From NCBI RefSeq assembly GCF_017939615.1, contig NZ_JAGKSR010000001.1, forward strand, positions 2,418,001 through 2,482,000: a DNA stretch of 64,000 bases, written 5' to 3'. Source of the stretch: Microbacterium sp. BLY. Lineage in GTDB: Bacteria; Actinomycetota; Actinomycetes; Actinomycetales; Microbacteriaceae. A model generated the notes under the pieces. The model worked only from the letters and a program-made list of their open reading frames with translations. It made no database searches and was not told the origin of the DNA. A program made the position numbers and the translations under genes. How positions within the stretch are numbered: position 1 is the first letter of the stretch; every line of letters begins with the position of its first letter. This document shows, in pieces, positions 41,436 to 50,720 of the stretch.

Positions 41436-42427
41436 TGGCCGCCCGGATCCCTGCCGAAGAGCGCCTGACGAATCTCGTCGTGGCGCTCATGGCCACGGAG
41501 ATCGGGCTCACCAAGCAGCAGATCCTCGACAACGTCTCCGGCTACCGCCAGCGCGCCGACGCCGGGACGCGCTCGGACGCGCTCGAGAAGATGTTCGAGC
41601 GGGACAAGGACGAGCTCCGTTCCCTCGGCGTCCCGATCGAGACGATCGGCGATGCCGCCGACCCGAACGACCTCCGTGAGGCGCGGTACCGTATTCCGCA
41701 AGCGGAATACGACCTGCCAGGAGACATCGAGTTCTCTCCCGCGGAGCTCGCCGTCCTCCGACTGGCGGGGAGCGTGTGGAGCGCGGAGTCGGCCTCGGGC
41801 GACGCGCAGTCCGGAGTCCGTAAGATCCGTGCGCTGGGCATCGACGGCGACGAGCCGATCATCGGCTTCGCCCCCCGCATCACGGCGCGCGACGCGGCCT
41901 TCGCCCCTCTGCAGGACGCGATCGAGCGCTGTCGGGTCGTCGCGTTCGACTACCTGAAGCCGGGCGAGGACGCTGCGCGGCGCCGCCGCATCCGGCCCCT
42001 CGCTCTCGTCGACTACGAGGCGCGGTGGCACGTCTACGGCGTGGATGTCGACATCGAGGAGGACCGCACGTTCCTGCTCAGCAGGATCGTCGGAGACGTG
42101 ACGGTGAGCGCGACGAGCTTCGACCCCGCGCTGCGCGAAGGGGCGGGGGAGCGGGCGCTGAGCGGACTCGAGCGCGTGGCGGCTGAGAACTCCGCACTGC
42201 TGGAGATCACCCCCGGCACGGAAGCGGCGCTGCGGCTGGGGCGTCGCGCGAGCGCGGCGCCCCAGGGCATCCGCGTGCCCTTCGTCGATCTGCACATCTT
42301 CGCGGACGAGCTCGCCTCCTATGGTCCGGAGGTCAGGGTCGTCGAACCGGCGCCGCTGCGGGAGGCCGTCATCGCCCGGCTCCGTGCGGTCGTCGACGCG
42401 CATACGGACACGGAGGTCCGCTCATGA
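41435..42427 (+). CDS. pafB: WYL-domain transcriptional regulator PafB
   Basis: 330 residues: N-terminal winged helix (ERLTNLVVALMATEIGLTKQQ, about residues 6-26), a helical linker and the WYL domain (ALVDYEARWHVYGVDVD). PafB and PafC form the activator of the mycobacterial DNA-damage response not controlled by LexA. It is coupled to FKBP upstream and to pafC downstream by ATGA overlap. The usual partner pafA (Pup ligase) is not upstream here, so the pair is retained for transcription only. Confidence 0.92.
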   Translation: MAARIPAEERLTNLVVALMATEIGLTKQQILDNVSGYRQRADAGTRSDALEKMFERDKDELRSLGVPIETIGDAADPNDLREARYRIPQAEYDLPGDIEFSPAELAVLRLAGSVWSAESASGDAQSGVRKIRALGIDGDEPIIGFAPRITARDAAFAPLQDAIERCRVVAFDYLKPGEDAARRRRIRPLALVDYEARWHVYGVDVDIEEDRTFLLSRIVGDVTVSATSFDPALREGAGERALSGLERVAAENSALLEITPGTEAALRLGRRASAAPQGIRVPFVDLHIFADELASYGPEVRVVEPAPLREAVIARLRAVVDAHTDTEVRS

Positions 42428-43407
42428 GCGCCGCTCACAAGCCGCTCCTGGCCGCCGACCGGGTGCGCCTCTACCTCACCCTCGTGCCGTATCTGCTCGA
42501 ACACGGTCCCGTGTCGCTCGCGGAGGCCGCAGAGGAGTTCGGGGTGACCCCGCGGGAGATGCGGGCGATGGTCGAGAAGCTGACGGTGATCGGTCTCCCC
42601 GGTGAGGCAGGCTACTGGCAGCAGCCGCAGGAGATGTTCGACATCAACTGGGACCTCCTCGACCTCGAAGACGTGATCGAGATCACCAACGACGTGGCGC
42701 TCCGCCGCGTGCCGCGGTTCACCGCGCGGGAGGCGGCCGCACTCCTCGCCGGCCTCCAGATGGTTGCCGCGGTACCCGCGGTCTCGGACTCCGGACTCGT
42801 CGCCGGCCTCATCTCCAAGCTCTCCCGCGGTGCGGCTGACGCCCCCGCGGACGTCGTGATCGCACCCACCGCGGTCGACGAGGTGCGCGAGGTGGTCGCA
42901 CGTGGCCTCCACAATCGCGTGGCCATCTCGTTCACGTATCAGGCCCCCGATGCAGCGCCGACGACGCGGACCGTCGACCCGGTGCAGATCCTCATCACCA
43001 ACGGGCAGTGGTACCTCCAGGGGTGGTGCCACATGCGCGAGGCGATGCGCACCTTCCACCTGGATCGCGTGAGCGCCCCCGTCCTCACCGACATCCCGAT
43101 CACCCACGGTGGCGATCGTGTGCCCGAGGCCTTCGCGGGGCTCGACGAGGAGCGGGAGGTGACGGTGCGGGTGCCGGAGCGCCTCGCACCGCTCCTCGGC
43201 GGCTTCGTGCCGTCCGAGACGCTGCGGGCCGACCACGGAATGGTGACCACGCAGCTGCACCTCGCCGACCCGCGGGGCATCAAGCGCCTCGCGGCCCGCT
43301 TCGGGGGAGCGATGGAGGTCTGCGAACCCGGCATCGCGCGCACGGCCACGCGTGAGTGGGCGTCCGCCGGACTCGCGCTCTACCACCGGCCTGATGCCGA
43401 GGTTTGA
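42424..43407 (+). CDS. pafC: WYL-domain transcriptional regulator PafC
   Basis: 327 residues with the same winged-helix and WYL architecture as PafB (LYLTLVPYLLEHGPVSLAEAA at the start; ITNGQWYLQGWCHMREAMRTF as the WYL core). It would form a heterodimer with PafB and bind damage-response promoters. ATGA overlap with pafB. Followed by tatA after 45 bases. Confidence 0.92.
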   Translation: MSAAHKPLLAADRVRLYLTLVPYLLEHGPVSLAEAAEEFGVTPREMRAMVEKLTVIGLPGEAGYWQQPQEMFDINWDLLDLEDVIEITNDVALRRVPRFTAREAAALLAGLQMVAAVPAVSDSGLVAGLISKLSRGAADAPADVVIAPTAVDEVREVVARGLHNRVAISFTYQAPDAAPTTRTVDPVQILITNGQWYLQGWCHMREAMRTFHLDRVSAPVLTDIPITHGGDRVPEAFAGLDEEREVTVRVPERLAPLLGGFVPSETLRADHGMVTTQLHLADPRGIKRLAARFGGAMEVCEPGIARTATREWASAGLALYHRPDAEV

Positions 43408-43452
43408 TCTGTAGACTGGGGCGGAAAGCCCCCCTACGACGGGATTGTCGAT

Positions 43453-43689
43453 ATGTTCGCTGGAATGCAAGGCTGGCACCTGCTCATCGTGCTGGCCGTT
43501 ATCCTCCTCCTCTTCGGCGCTGCCAAGCTGCCGGCTCTCGCGAAGAGCATGGGCCAGTCGGCCCGCGTCTTCAAGGGTGAGATGAAGGCCATGAAGGAAG
43601 AAGACGCGGTTCGTGCCGAGTCGGCTCCCGCGGAGCCGACGACGGTGAAGGACTCGGGCATCGACCCTGAGACTCCGCCTCGCGCCTGA
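43453..43689 (+). CDS. tatA: Sec-independent protein translocase subunit TatA
   Basis: 78 residues: short N-terminal helix GWHLLIVLAVILLLFGAAKLPALAKSMGQ, spanning residues 6-35 and including the FG hinge, an amphipathic helix, then an acidic tail. Forms the Tat export pore for folded proteins with twin-arginine signals. It precedes tatC by 6 bases. No tatB is in the window, normal for many actinobacteria where it lies elsewhere. A Tat-type amidase is encoded at 57.8 kb. Confidence 0.94.
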   Translation: MFAGMQGWHLLIVLAVILLLFGAAKLPALAKSMGQSARVFKGEMKAMKEEDAVRAESAPAEPTTVKDSGIDPETPPRA

Positions 43690-43695
43690 CCGGCC

Positions 43696-44505
43696 GTGGC
43701 AGCCATCGAACCGACCGTGATGCCGACGGCGGATCGGGATCGGCGGATGTCGCTGGGCGCACATCTCGTCGAACTGCGCAAGCGCCTCATGTACGCGGCG
43801 ATCGCTCTGGTCGTCGGCATGGTCGTGGCGTTCATCATCGCGGACCCGGTCATCCATTTCATCACCGGTCCGATCCGCATCATCTCGGACCAGCGAGGTG
43901 ATGACTTCAGCGCCTTGAACTTCGCGACAGTGACGTCCGCGTTCGACATGCGTATGCGCATCGCCTTCACGATCGGCCTGTTCCTCTCCGCACCCGTCTG
44001 GCTGTGGCAGATCTGGGCCTTCATCATGCCCGGCCTTACCCGCAAGGAGATCCGCTACACCGTCGGCTTCGTCGTCGCCGCGGTGCCGCTGTTCTTCGCG
44101 GGGTGCTATCTCGGGGTGCAGATCATGCCGCACGTCATCGAGCTCATGTGGAGCTTCACCCCGGAGGGCGGAACCAACTTCTACTCCGCGCAGGAGTACT
44201 ACGACTTCGTGTTCAAGCTGATGATCGTCATCGGCATCTCGTTCGTCCTCCCCGTCTTTCTCGTCGCACTCAACCTCGCTGGCGTGATGTCGGGCCGCGC
44301 CATCCTCAAAGGGTGGCGGGTGGCGATCCTCATCGCGACGATCTTCGCCGCGCTGGCGACCCCGGCAGCGGATGTGGTGAGCATGCTGATGCTCGCCGGC
44401 ATCCTCATCGTCCTCTTCTTCGCGGCCGCCGGCCTGTCCCTCCTGTTCGACCGGCGTAAGCGCAAGCGCGATTCCGCGGCCGGACTCGTGCCGGACGCCG
44501 CATGA
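43696..44505 (+). CDS. tatC: Sec-independent protein translocase subunit TatC
   Basis: 269 residues, six transmembrane helices, with the TatC signature LGAHLVELRKRLMYAAIALVVG near the N-terminus and PGLTRKEIRY with a conserved loop Glu. It recognises the twin-arginine signal. GTG start. The stop overlaps the HelY start by ATGA. Confidence 0.95.
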   Translation: MAAIEPTVMPTADRDRRMSLGAHLVELRKRLMYAAIALVVGMVVAFIIADPVIHFITGPIRIISDQRGDDFSALNFATVTSAFDMRMRIAFTIGLFLSAPVWLWQIWAFIMPGLTRKEIRYTVGFVVAAVPLFFAGCYLGVQIMPHVIELMWSFTPEGGTNFYSAQEYYDFVFKLMIVIGISFVLPVFLVALNLAGVMSGRAILKGWRVAILIATIFAALATPAADVVSMLMLAGILIVLFFAAAGLSLLFDRRKRKRDSAAGLVPDAA

Positions 44506-46976
44506 CTTCGCCGTCCGAGCGCTATGCGCGGGCGCAGGAGAGCGCGGCTCATCCGGAGACGGCGGCATTCGCCGCACGGCAAAGGTTCCAGCTCGATCCG
44601 TTCCAGGTGGCGGGGTGCCATGCGCTCGAGAACGGGCGCAGCGTGCTCGTCGCCGCTCCGACGGGCGCGGGGAAGACCATCGTGGGGGAGTTCGCCATCC
44701 ATCTCGCGATGCAGACGGCGACGGACAAGGCGTTCTACACGACGCCGATGAAAGCCCTCTCGAACCAGAAGTTCCGTGAGCTCGTCGATGTGTACGGGCC
44801 CGACGACGTCGGGCTGCTGACCGGCGACACGAACATCAACGGCAACGCCCGGATCGTCGTCATGACGACCGAGGTGCTGCGCAACATGATCTATGCCGAC
44901 TCCTCGGCGCTGCGCGAGCTGCGGTACGTGGTGATGGACGAGGTGCACTACCTCGCCGACCGCTTCCGCGGCGCCGTGTGGGAAGAGGTCATCATCCACC
45001 TTCCGCCCCGAGTGCGCCTGGTCTCACTCAGTGCCACGGTGTCGAATGCCGAGGAGTTCGGGGACTGGCTCGACACCGTCCGCGGCGACACCGAGGTCAT
45101 CGTCTCCGAGATCCGGCCCGTTCCCCTGGAACAGCACGTGCTGGTGCGGGACGACCTCCTGCCGCTGTTCGACGACCGCGCCGGGATTGCCACCGCACAG
45201 GTGAACCAGGAGCTCATGCGGATCCGGTCGTTCACCGGCTCCACGTACGACAACAATCGGCAGGCGCAGGCCTATCGCAGCAATCGGCACGCGGGGCGGC
45301 AGGCCGCGCGACCGCCGCGGGGCGGCCGGCGACCGGTCAGGGCCGCGAACGCTCGTCGCATCGAGCGCATGGACCGGCCGGACGTGGTCGAGCTGCTCGA
45401 GCGCTCCAACCTCCTTCCGGCGATCTTCTTCATCTTCAGCCGTGTCGGCTGCGATGCGGCGGTGCAGCAGGTCCGTCGCTCGGGGCTCCGGCTCACCTCT
45501 GCGGAGGAACGAGCCGAGATCCGGGCCATCGTCGAGGATCGGACGCGCACGCTGCAGGACGAGGACCTCGGCGTGCTCGGGTACTGGGAGTGGCTCGACA
45601 ACCTGGAGCGCGGCGTCGCCGCGCACCATGCCGGTCTGCTGCCGGCGTTCAAAGAGGTCGTCGAGGACCTCTTCCAGAAGAAGCTGCTGAAGGTCGTCTT
45701 CGCGACCGAGACGCTGGCGCTCGGCATCAACATGCCCGCGCGGACGGTCGTGCTCGAGAAGATGGAGAAGTTCAACGGCGAGGCCCGCGTCGCCATCACG
45801 TCCGGAGAGTACACGCAGCTTACGGGGCGCGCCGGCCGGCGCGGCATCGACGTCGAGGGACACGCCGTCGTGCAGTGGAGCGAGGGCATGGACCCGCAGG
45901 CCGTCGCCGCTCTCGCCTCCCGTCGGACATACCCGCTCAACTCCAGCTTCCGGCCGACCTACAACATGGCCGTCAACCTGATCGACCTGTTCGGTCAGAC
46001 CAGGGCCCGGCAGATCCTCGAGTCCTCGTTCGCCCAGTTCCAGGCCGACCGGGCCGTCGTCGGGCTGGCCCGGCAGGTGCGGGAGGCGGAGGAGTCGCTG
46101 GAGGGCTATCGGTCCGCGATGGCGTGCGAACACGGGGACTTCCCGGAGTATGCGGCGATCCGCCGCGAGCTGAGCGACCTCGAGAAGAAGAACCGGCAGG
46201 ACACCCAGGCACCGCGAGCCGCACGCGACAAGCGCATGAAGCGCATCCAGACGCTCCGCACCCGGATGCAGCGCCACTCCTGCCACCGGTGCCCCGACCG
46301 CGAGGCGCACGCCCGCTGGGCGGAGCGCTACTGGAAGCTCAAGCGGCAGACCGATCGCACCCGCCGGCAGATCGAGACGCGGACCGGGACGGTGGCGCGG
46401 GTCTTCGACCGTGTCGTCGAGGTCCTGGAGACGCTGGACTACGTGCGGCGCGACGAGGACGGCATGCAGCTGACCGATGCCGGACGCACGATGCGCCGCA
46501 TCTACGGCGAGCGGGACCTCCTCGTGGCCGAGTCGCTGCGTCAGGGGCTCTGGAAGGGGCTGGACGCGCCATCGCTCGCGGCGATGGCCTGCTGCCTCGT
46601 CTACGAGCCACGTCGCGACGAGGCCAACGCGGGGGAGCGGAGCCTCCCGCGGGGCGCCTTCCGGGCCGCCTACGAGAAGACCACGACGCTCTGGGCGGAG
46701 CTCGACGACCTCGAGCAGGACCACCAGCTGCCCGGAAGCGAGCCACTCGCCGCGGGTCTCGCCGGCGCGATGCACGCGTGGGCGCGGGGCGGGATGCTCG
46801 ACCGGGTGCTCATCGACGCGGACATGGCCGCGGGTGACTTCGTCCGCTGGGCCAAGCAGACCATCGACCTCCTCGACCAGCTGTCGATCGTCGCCGAGGA
46901 CGCGGTGCTCGCGCGGACGGCGCGCGCCGCCCTCGACGGCGTACGTCGCGGCATCGTCGCGTATTCGTCGATGTGA
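44502..46976 (+). CDS. helY: Ski2/Mtr4-like RNA helicase HelY
   Basis: 824 residues: SF2 motifs APTGAGKT, TTPMKALSNQKFREL, MDEVHYLADRFRG (DEVH box), SLSATVSN, AVLEK-type motif region and QLTGRAGRRGID, followed by a long C-terminal arm with a cysteine cluster (CHRCPDREAH). Related to exosome helicases; the mycobacterial gene next to tatC is helY. Probable role in RNA turnover or ribosome assembly. ATGA overlap with tatC. Confidence 0.92.
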   Translation: MTSPSERYARAQESAAHPETAAFAARQRFQLDPFQVAGCHALENGRSVLVAAPTGAGKTIVGEFAIHLAMQTATDKAFYTTPMKALSNQKFRELVDVYGPDDVGLLTGDTNINGNARIVVMTTEVLRNMIYADSSALRELRYVVMDEVHYLADRFRGAVWEEVIIHLPPRVRLVSLSATVSNAEEFGDWLDTVRGDTEVIVSEIRPVPLEQHVLVRDDLLPLFDDRAGIATAQVNQELMRIRSFTGSTYDNNRQAQAYRSNRHAGRQAARPPRGGRRPVRAANARRIERMDRPDVVELLERSNLLPAIFFIFSRVGCDAAVQQVRRSGLRLTSAEERAEIRAIVEDRTRTLQDEDLGVLGYWEWLDNLERGVAAHHAGLLPAFKEVVEDLFQKKLLKVVFATETLALGINMPARTVVLEKMEKFNGEARVAITSGEYTQLTGRAGRRGIDVEGHAVVQWSEGMDPQAVAALASRRTYPLNSSFRPTYNMAVNLIDLFGQTRARQILESSFAQFQADRAVVGLARQVREAEESLEGYRSAMACEHGDFPEYAAIRRELSDLEKKNRQDTQAPRAARDKRMKRIQTLRTRMQRHSCHRCPDREAHARWAERYWKLKRQTDRTRRQIETRTGTVARVFDRVVEVLETLDYVRRDEDGMQLTDAGRTMRRIYGERDLLVAESLRQGLWKGLDAPSLAAMACCLVYEPRRDEANAGERSLPRGAFRAAYEKTTTLWAELDDLEQDHQLPGSEPLAAGLAGAMHAWARGGMLDRVLIDADMAAGDFVRWAKQTIDLLDQLSIVAEDAVLARTARAALDGVRRGIVAYSSM

Positions 46977-46987
46977 GGTCTCTGCGA

Positions 46988-48511
46988 ATGACTGACACTC
47001 CCGCGCCAGCGCGCGCGCTTCTGCCCCTCTGGGCTGCGGTCCCGACCGCCGCCGTCGCCGCACTCCTCATGGATCTGACGTTCCCGGAGGCGGCGATCTG
47101 GATCCTCGCGTTCCCTGCCACCGCGCTCCTGCTGCTCGCCCTCATCGGGCGGCGGGCCGGTGGCGCGCTCCTGGTGGGCCTGGTCTACGGGATCGTGTTC
47201 TTCGCGTTGCTCGTGTCCTGGACATCGCGCTACCTCGGCCCGTTGCCCTGGGCCGCGTTGAGCGTGGTCGAGGGAGCGCTGACGGCGCTCGCGTTGATCC
47301 CGCTCACCCTGGCCTACCGGTGGGTGCCGCGGGCCTGGCCGGGCACCCGCGGACGCCTGCTCACGCTCCCCGCCGTGATCGCGGCGCTGTGGGTCGGCCG
47401 CGAACTGTTCCTCGGTTCCTGGCCGTACGGGGGCTTCCCCTGGGCGCGTCTCGGGATGAGCCAGGCGGAAAGCCCGCTCGCGACACTCACCTCGTGGGTC
47501 GGTGTGAGCGGGCTGAGCTTCCTCATGGTGTTCCTCGTCGCGATGGCGATCGAGATCGTCCGCACCGGCATCTGGCGTCGGCCCGTCGCCCTCCTCGCGC
47601 CCGCCGCGCTCGTACTCGTCCTCTGCGTCACTCCGCTCTTTCCGACCACACCGTCCGGTTCGATGCGCATCGCTGCGGTGCAGGGGAACGGACCCACCGG
47701 GTACTTCGACGAACGGGAGCCGTTCGCCGTGGTGCAGGCGCAGACCGACGCGACGGAACCGCTGTACGGCGAGGACGTGGACCTCCTCGTGTGGCCCGAG
47801 GGCGGACTCGATACGGACCCGTTCGCCAACTCGATCATCGCGCGCCGGATGACCCTCGTCGCGAACCGGGTCGATGCCCCACTGCTCGCGAACGCGGCGA
47901 CCGGCCGCGGTGACCGGTACTACAACACCTCCATGCTGTGGCTGCCGGACGGCACGGCGACGCAGACGCACGACAAGCGCCACCCGGTGCCCTTCGGCGA
48001 GTACGTGCCCGACCGTGCGTTCTTCAACGCTCTCGTGCCCGATCTCATCGGCCTGATCCAGCGGGAGTACACCCCGGGCACCAACCCTCCGATCGTCGAG
48101 GTCGACGACGTCCGCGTGGGACTCGCCATCTGTTTCGATGTCATCTACGACGACGTCATCACCGAGGGTCTCTACGGCGGTGCCGAGGTGCTGGTCTTCC
48201 AGACGAACAACGCCGATTTCCGGGGCACGGATGAGAACCTCCAGCAGCTCGCCTTCGCTCGGATGCGCGCGATCGAAACGGGCCGGAGCGTCGTCAACAT
48301 CTCGACCGTCGGCACGAGTCAGATCATCCTTCCGGACGGCCGGACGGTCACGAGCCTGGATGCGGATGAGGCCGGAGCGATGCTCGAGGATGTCGAGCTC
48401 CGCTCCGGCCTCACGGCGGGAATCGTTCTGGGCCCCTGGCTGCAGCAGGTGCTGCTGTGGGGCGGTTTGGGCGCGCTCGGTCTCGGGTGGTGGCGCGCCC
48501 GTCGGCGTTAG
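46988..48511 (+). CDS. lnt: Apolipoprotein N-acyltransferase
   Basis: 507 residues: eight or so N-terminal hydrophobic helices, then a carbon-nitrogen hydrolase domain with the catalytic triad Glu in LLVWPEGGLD, Lys in HDKRHPVPFGEYVP and Cys in VGLAICFDVIYDD. It adds the third acyl chain to lipoproteins. The ATG at 46988 follows GAGG; a GTG at 46973 overlapping the helY stop is an alternative. The 3' end overlaps the rbpA stop by 4 bases, convergent. Confidence 0.9.
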   Translation: MTDTPAPARALLPLWAAVPTAAVAALLMDLTFPEAAIWILAFPATALLLLALIGRRAGGALLVGLVYGIVFFALLVSWTSRYLGPLPWAALSVVEGALTALALIPLTLAYRWVPRAWPGTRGRLLTLPAVIAALWVGRELFLGSWPYGGFPWARLGMSQAESPLATLTSWVGVSGLSFLMVFLVAMAIEIVRTGIWRRPVALLAPAALVLVLCVTPLFPTTPSGSMRIAAVQGNGPTGYFDEREPFAVVQAQTDATEPLYGEDVDLLVWPEGGLDTDPFANSIIARRMTLVANRVDAPLLANAATGRGDRYYNTSMLWLPDGTATQTHDKRHPVPFGEYVPDRAFFNALVPDLIGLIQREYTPGTNPPIVEVDDVRVGLAICFDVIYDDVITEGLYGGAEVLVFQTNNADFRGTDENLQQLAFARMRAIETGRSVVNISTVGTSQIILPDGRTVTSLDADEAGAMLEDVELRSGLTAGIVLGPWLQQVLLWGGLGALGLGWWRARRR

Positions 48512-48891
48512 GCGCCGATCTTCTCGCGGGTGGGGTCTTCCCCGGCACCGCGACGGGCGCGGATGTAGGCGAGGCGCTCTTCGAGAAGCTCCTCCAGCTC
48601 CGCACGGGTGCGGCGCTCCAGCAGCATGTCCCAGTGGGTGCGGGCCGCCTTCTCGTCGGTGGCCTCGAGCGTGACGGCCTCGCCGTCGACCTTCAGACGT
48701 GCCTCGGCGCCGCAGGAGCGGCATTCCCAGGTCTGAGGCGGCTCGGCATCGGCCGCGAACATGAGCGTGGTGTCGTGTCCGCAGGTGTCACAGGTGTAGG
48801 TGGTCTCACGGCGCTCCATGAAAACGACGCCCTCTTCGCTCTGTAGGCTCTGGGCGCCGAGTCGGATGCCGCGCAGGCTGCGATCTGCCAT
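48508..48891 (-). CDS. rbpA: RNA polymerase-binding protein RbpA
   Basis: 127 residues with the actinobacterial core MADRSLRGIRLGAQSLQSEE, zinc-type YTCDTCGH and ECRSCGAEA, basic linker, and the sigma-interacting C-terminal helix region HWDMLLERRTRAELEELL. It binds sigma-A and RNA polymerase and stabilises open complexes. Convergent with lnt. About 118 bases of upstream region hold its promoter. Confidence 0.96.
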   Translation of the reverse strand: MADRSLRGIRLGAQSLQSEEGVVFMERRETTYTCDTCGHDTTLMFAADAEPPQTWECRSCGAEARLKVDGEAVTLEATDEKAARTHWDMLLERRTRAELEELLEERLAYIRARRGAGEDPTREKIGA

Positions 48892-49009
48892 TGTGTGGTC
48901 CTCTCGTCGCTGTCAGGTATAACGTTCGAGCCTGTGCGCTTCATCCACGTCCGCGCGTTCTGGGCGGTATTCACAGGGGAATCCCAGCGCCGGAGGTTAT
49001 GGGGGCTTC

Positions 49010-49786
49010 TCAGGCGGGGCGGAGGGTCGCGAGTGCCACGTCGGAGTGGTCGGTGACCACTCCGTCGACGCCCGCGGCGACGAGACGCCGCATGTCCTCC
49101 GCGTCGTTCACCGTCCACACATGGACTTCGGTGCCGGCGCGGTGGGCGGCGCGCAGGAGAGCGGGCGTCAGCACCCGGATGCCGCCTCGACGCTCCGGGA
49201 TCTGCAGGGCATCGACGTCACGGAGCAGCCGGCCGGGGGAGAGGCGCGCGGCGGAGAGAGACCGGACGGCCGCGATCGTCCGGGTGCCCCCGGACGTCGC
49301 CGGACGGAGATCCGCCCCCGCCTTCCGGATCGAATCGATCGTCGCCCGTCTGTTGGCGTCGGAGAAGCTCGTCACCAGCACGCGATGGGTGTGCGCGGAC
49401 AGGATGCTGCCGAGCGGGTCGGCCGCCGCCGGGGTCTTCACATCGATGTTGAAACGCATCTCGGGGAAGGCGGAGAGCGCCTCGGTGACGGTGAGCAGGC
49501 CGCCGTGCTCGGCGAACAGGGCGGCCAGCTCGCGCGTCCGCACCTCGTGCACTTCCCGAGCGTCATCCAGCAGGCGCCGGAGGTCGGAGTCGTGGAACAG
49601 GACGACGTCACCGTCCGCGGTGACCTGGCAGTCGGTCTCGATGTAGTCGACACCCGCGGCGTGGGCGGCGGCGAACGCGGCGGCGGTGTTCTCCCAGACC
49701 CCGGACTCCCGGCCCTCCGCGGTGACGAGACCGCGATGGGCGAGGATCCGTGGCTGAGCGGTCTTGGCGAAGAACGGGTGGGTCAC
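49010..49786 (-). CDS. Glycerophosphodiester phosphodiesterase
   Basis: 258 residues, GDPD TIM barrel: RILAHRGLV, the signature ENTAAAFAAAHAAGVDYIE, TDCQVTADGDVVLFHDSDL and C-terminal HVWTVNDAEDM. It cleaves glycerophosphodiesters to glycerol 3-phosphate and an alcohol, requiring a metal ion. No signal peptide. The GTG at 49786 overlaps the stop of the SPFH gene; longer in-frame starts run into it. Confidence 0.92.
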   Translation of the reverse strand: MTHPFFAKTAQPRILAHRGLVTAEGRESGVWENTAAAFAAAHAAGVDYIETDCQVTADGDVVLFHDSDLRRLLDDAREVHEVRTRELAALFAEHGGLLTVTEALSAFPEMRFNIDVKTPAAADPLGSILSAHTHRVLVTSFSDANRRATIDSIRKAGADLRPATSGGTRTIAAVRSLSAARLSPGRLLRDVDALQIPERRGGIRVLTPALLRAAHRAGTEVHVWTVNDAEDMRRLVAAGVDGVVTDHSDVALATLRPA

Positions 49787-50712
49787 GCGCCCGGAGGGGG
49801 AGTGGGTGAGCCCGGGCCGGCCTTCGGCGTGAACGCGGTGCCGATGCCCTTCAGCGCCTCGGTCAGCTCGCTGGGGATGATCCACAGCTTGCTCGACGGG
49901 CTCTCGCTGATCTTCGGTAGCATCTGCAGGTACTGGTAGGCGAGGAGCTTGTCGTCCGGGGCGCCCTGATGGATGGCACTGAAGACGCTCTGGATCGCCT
50001 CCGCCTCACCCTGCGCCCGCAGCACCGCGGCCTGCTTGTCGCCCTCGGCGCGGAGGATCTCCGCCTGGCGCAGACCCTCGGCCTCGAGGATCGCGGACTG
50101 CTTCGTCCCTTCCGCCGTCAGGATCGCCGCACGACGGTCCCGCTCCGCACGCATCTGCTTCTCCATGGAGTCCTGGATGGAGACCGGCGGGTCGATCGCC
50201 TTGAGCTCGACGCGGCCCACCCGGATGCCCCACTTGCCGGTCGCCTCGTCGAGGACCACCCGGAGCTGGCCGTTGATGTTGTCGCGGCTGGTCAGCGCCT
50301 CTTCGAGGTTCAGACCGCCGACGACGTTGCGGAGGGTCGTCGTGGTGAGCTGCTCCACGGCCCCGAGGTAGTTCGCGATCTCGTACGTCGCGGCGCGGGC
50401 GTCGGTCACCTGGAAGTAGACGACGGTGTCGATCGAGACGACGAGGTTGTCCTCGGTGATCACGGGCTGCGGAGGGAAGGACACGACCTGCTCGCGCATG
50501 TCGATCAGCGGCCGCAGACGGTCGATGAAAGGCACGAGGATGTTGAGGCCGGGGGAGAGGGTCTTGTGATAGCGGCCGAGGCGCTCCACCACGCCGGCGG
50601 TCGCCTGCGGGATGATCCGGATCGCTCGGGCGATCGTGACGATCACGAAGATGATGACCGCGATCACCAGGATCCAGATGATCACGGTGGGGATGATCGA
50701 TGCGTCGTCCAC
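49783..50712 (-). CDS. SPFH domain (stomatin/prohibitin-like) membrane protein
   Basis: 309 residues: an N-terminal transmembrane helix (IIPTVIIWILVIAVIIFVIV), the SPFH/band 7 domain (PQATAGVVERLGRYHKTLSPG, LVPFIDRL) and an alanine/glutamate coiled coil with AEGDKQAAVLRAQGEAEAIQ, then a Pro-rich tail. It forms membrane oligomers and is paired with NfeD directly upstream, as in most bacteria. The GTG at 50712 follows AGGAG at 6 bases; the longer in-frame reading would run through nfeD. Confidence 0.93.
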   Translation of the reverse strand: MDDASIIPTVIIWILVIAVIIFVIVTIARAIRIIPQATAGVVERLGRYHKTLSPGLNILVPFIDRLRPLIDMREQVVSFPPQPVITEDNLVVSIDTVVYFQVTDARAATYEIANYLGAVEQLTTTTLRNVVGGLNLEEALTSRDNINGQLRVVLDEATGKWGIRVGRVELKAIDPPVSIQDSMEKQMRAERDRRAAILTAEGTKQSAILEAEGLRQAEILRAEGDKQAAVLRAQGEAEAIQSVFSAIHQGAPDDKLLAYQYLQMLPKISESPSSKLWIIPSELTEALKGIGTAFTPKAGPGSPTPPPGA

Positions 50713-50720
50713 GCGGGCTC

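Noticed and set aside
42319..44577. Open frame of 752 codons on the minus strand across pafC, tatA and tatC
   Set aside because: His/Arg-rich antisense of well-supported genes with no recognisable domain.
45024..47063. Open frame of 679 codons on the minus strand across helY
   Set aside because: Antisense shadow of HelY; composition and lack of start signals argue against coding.
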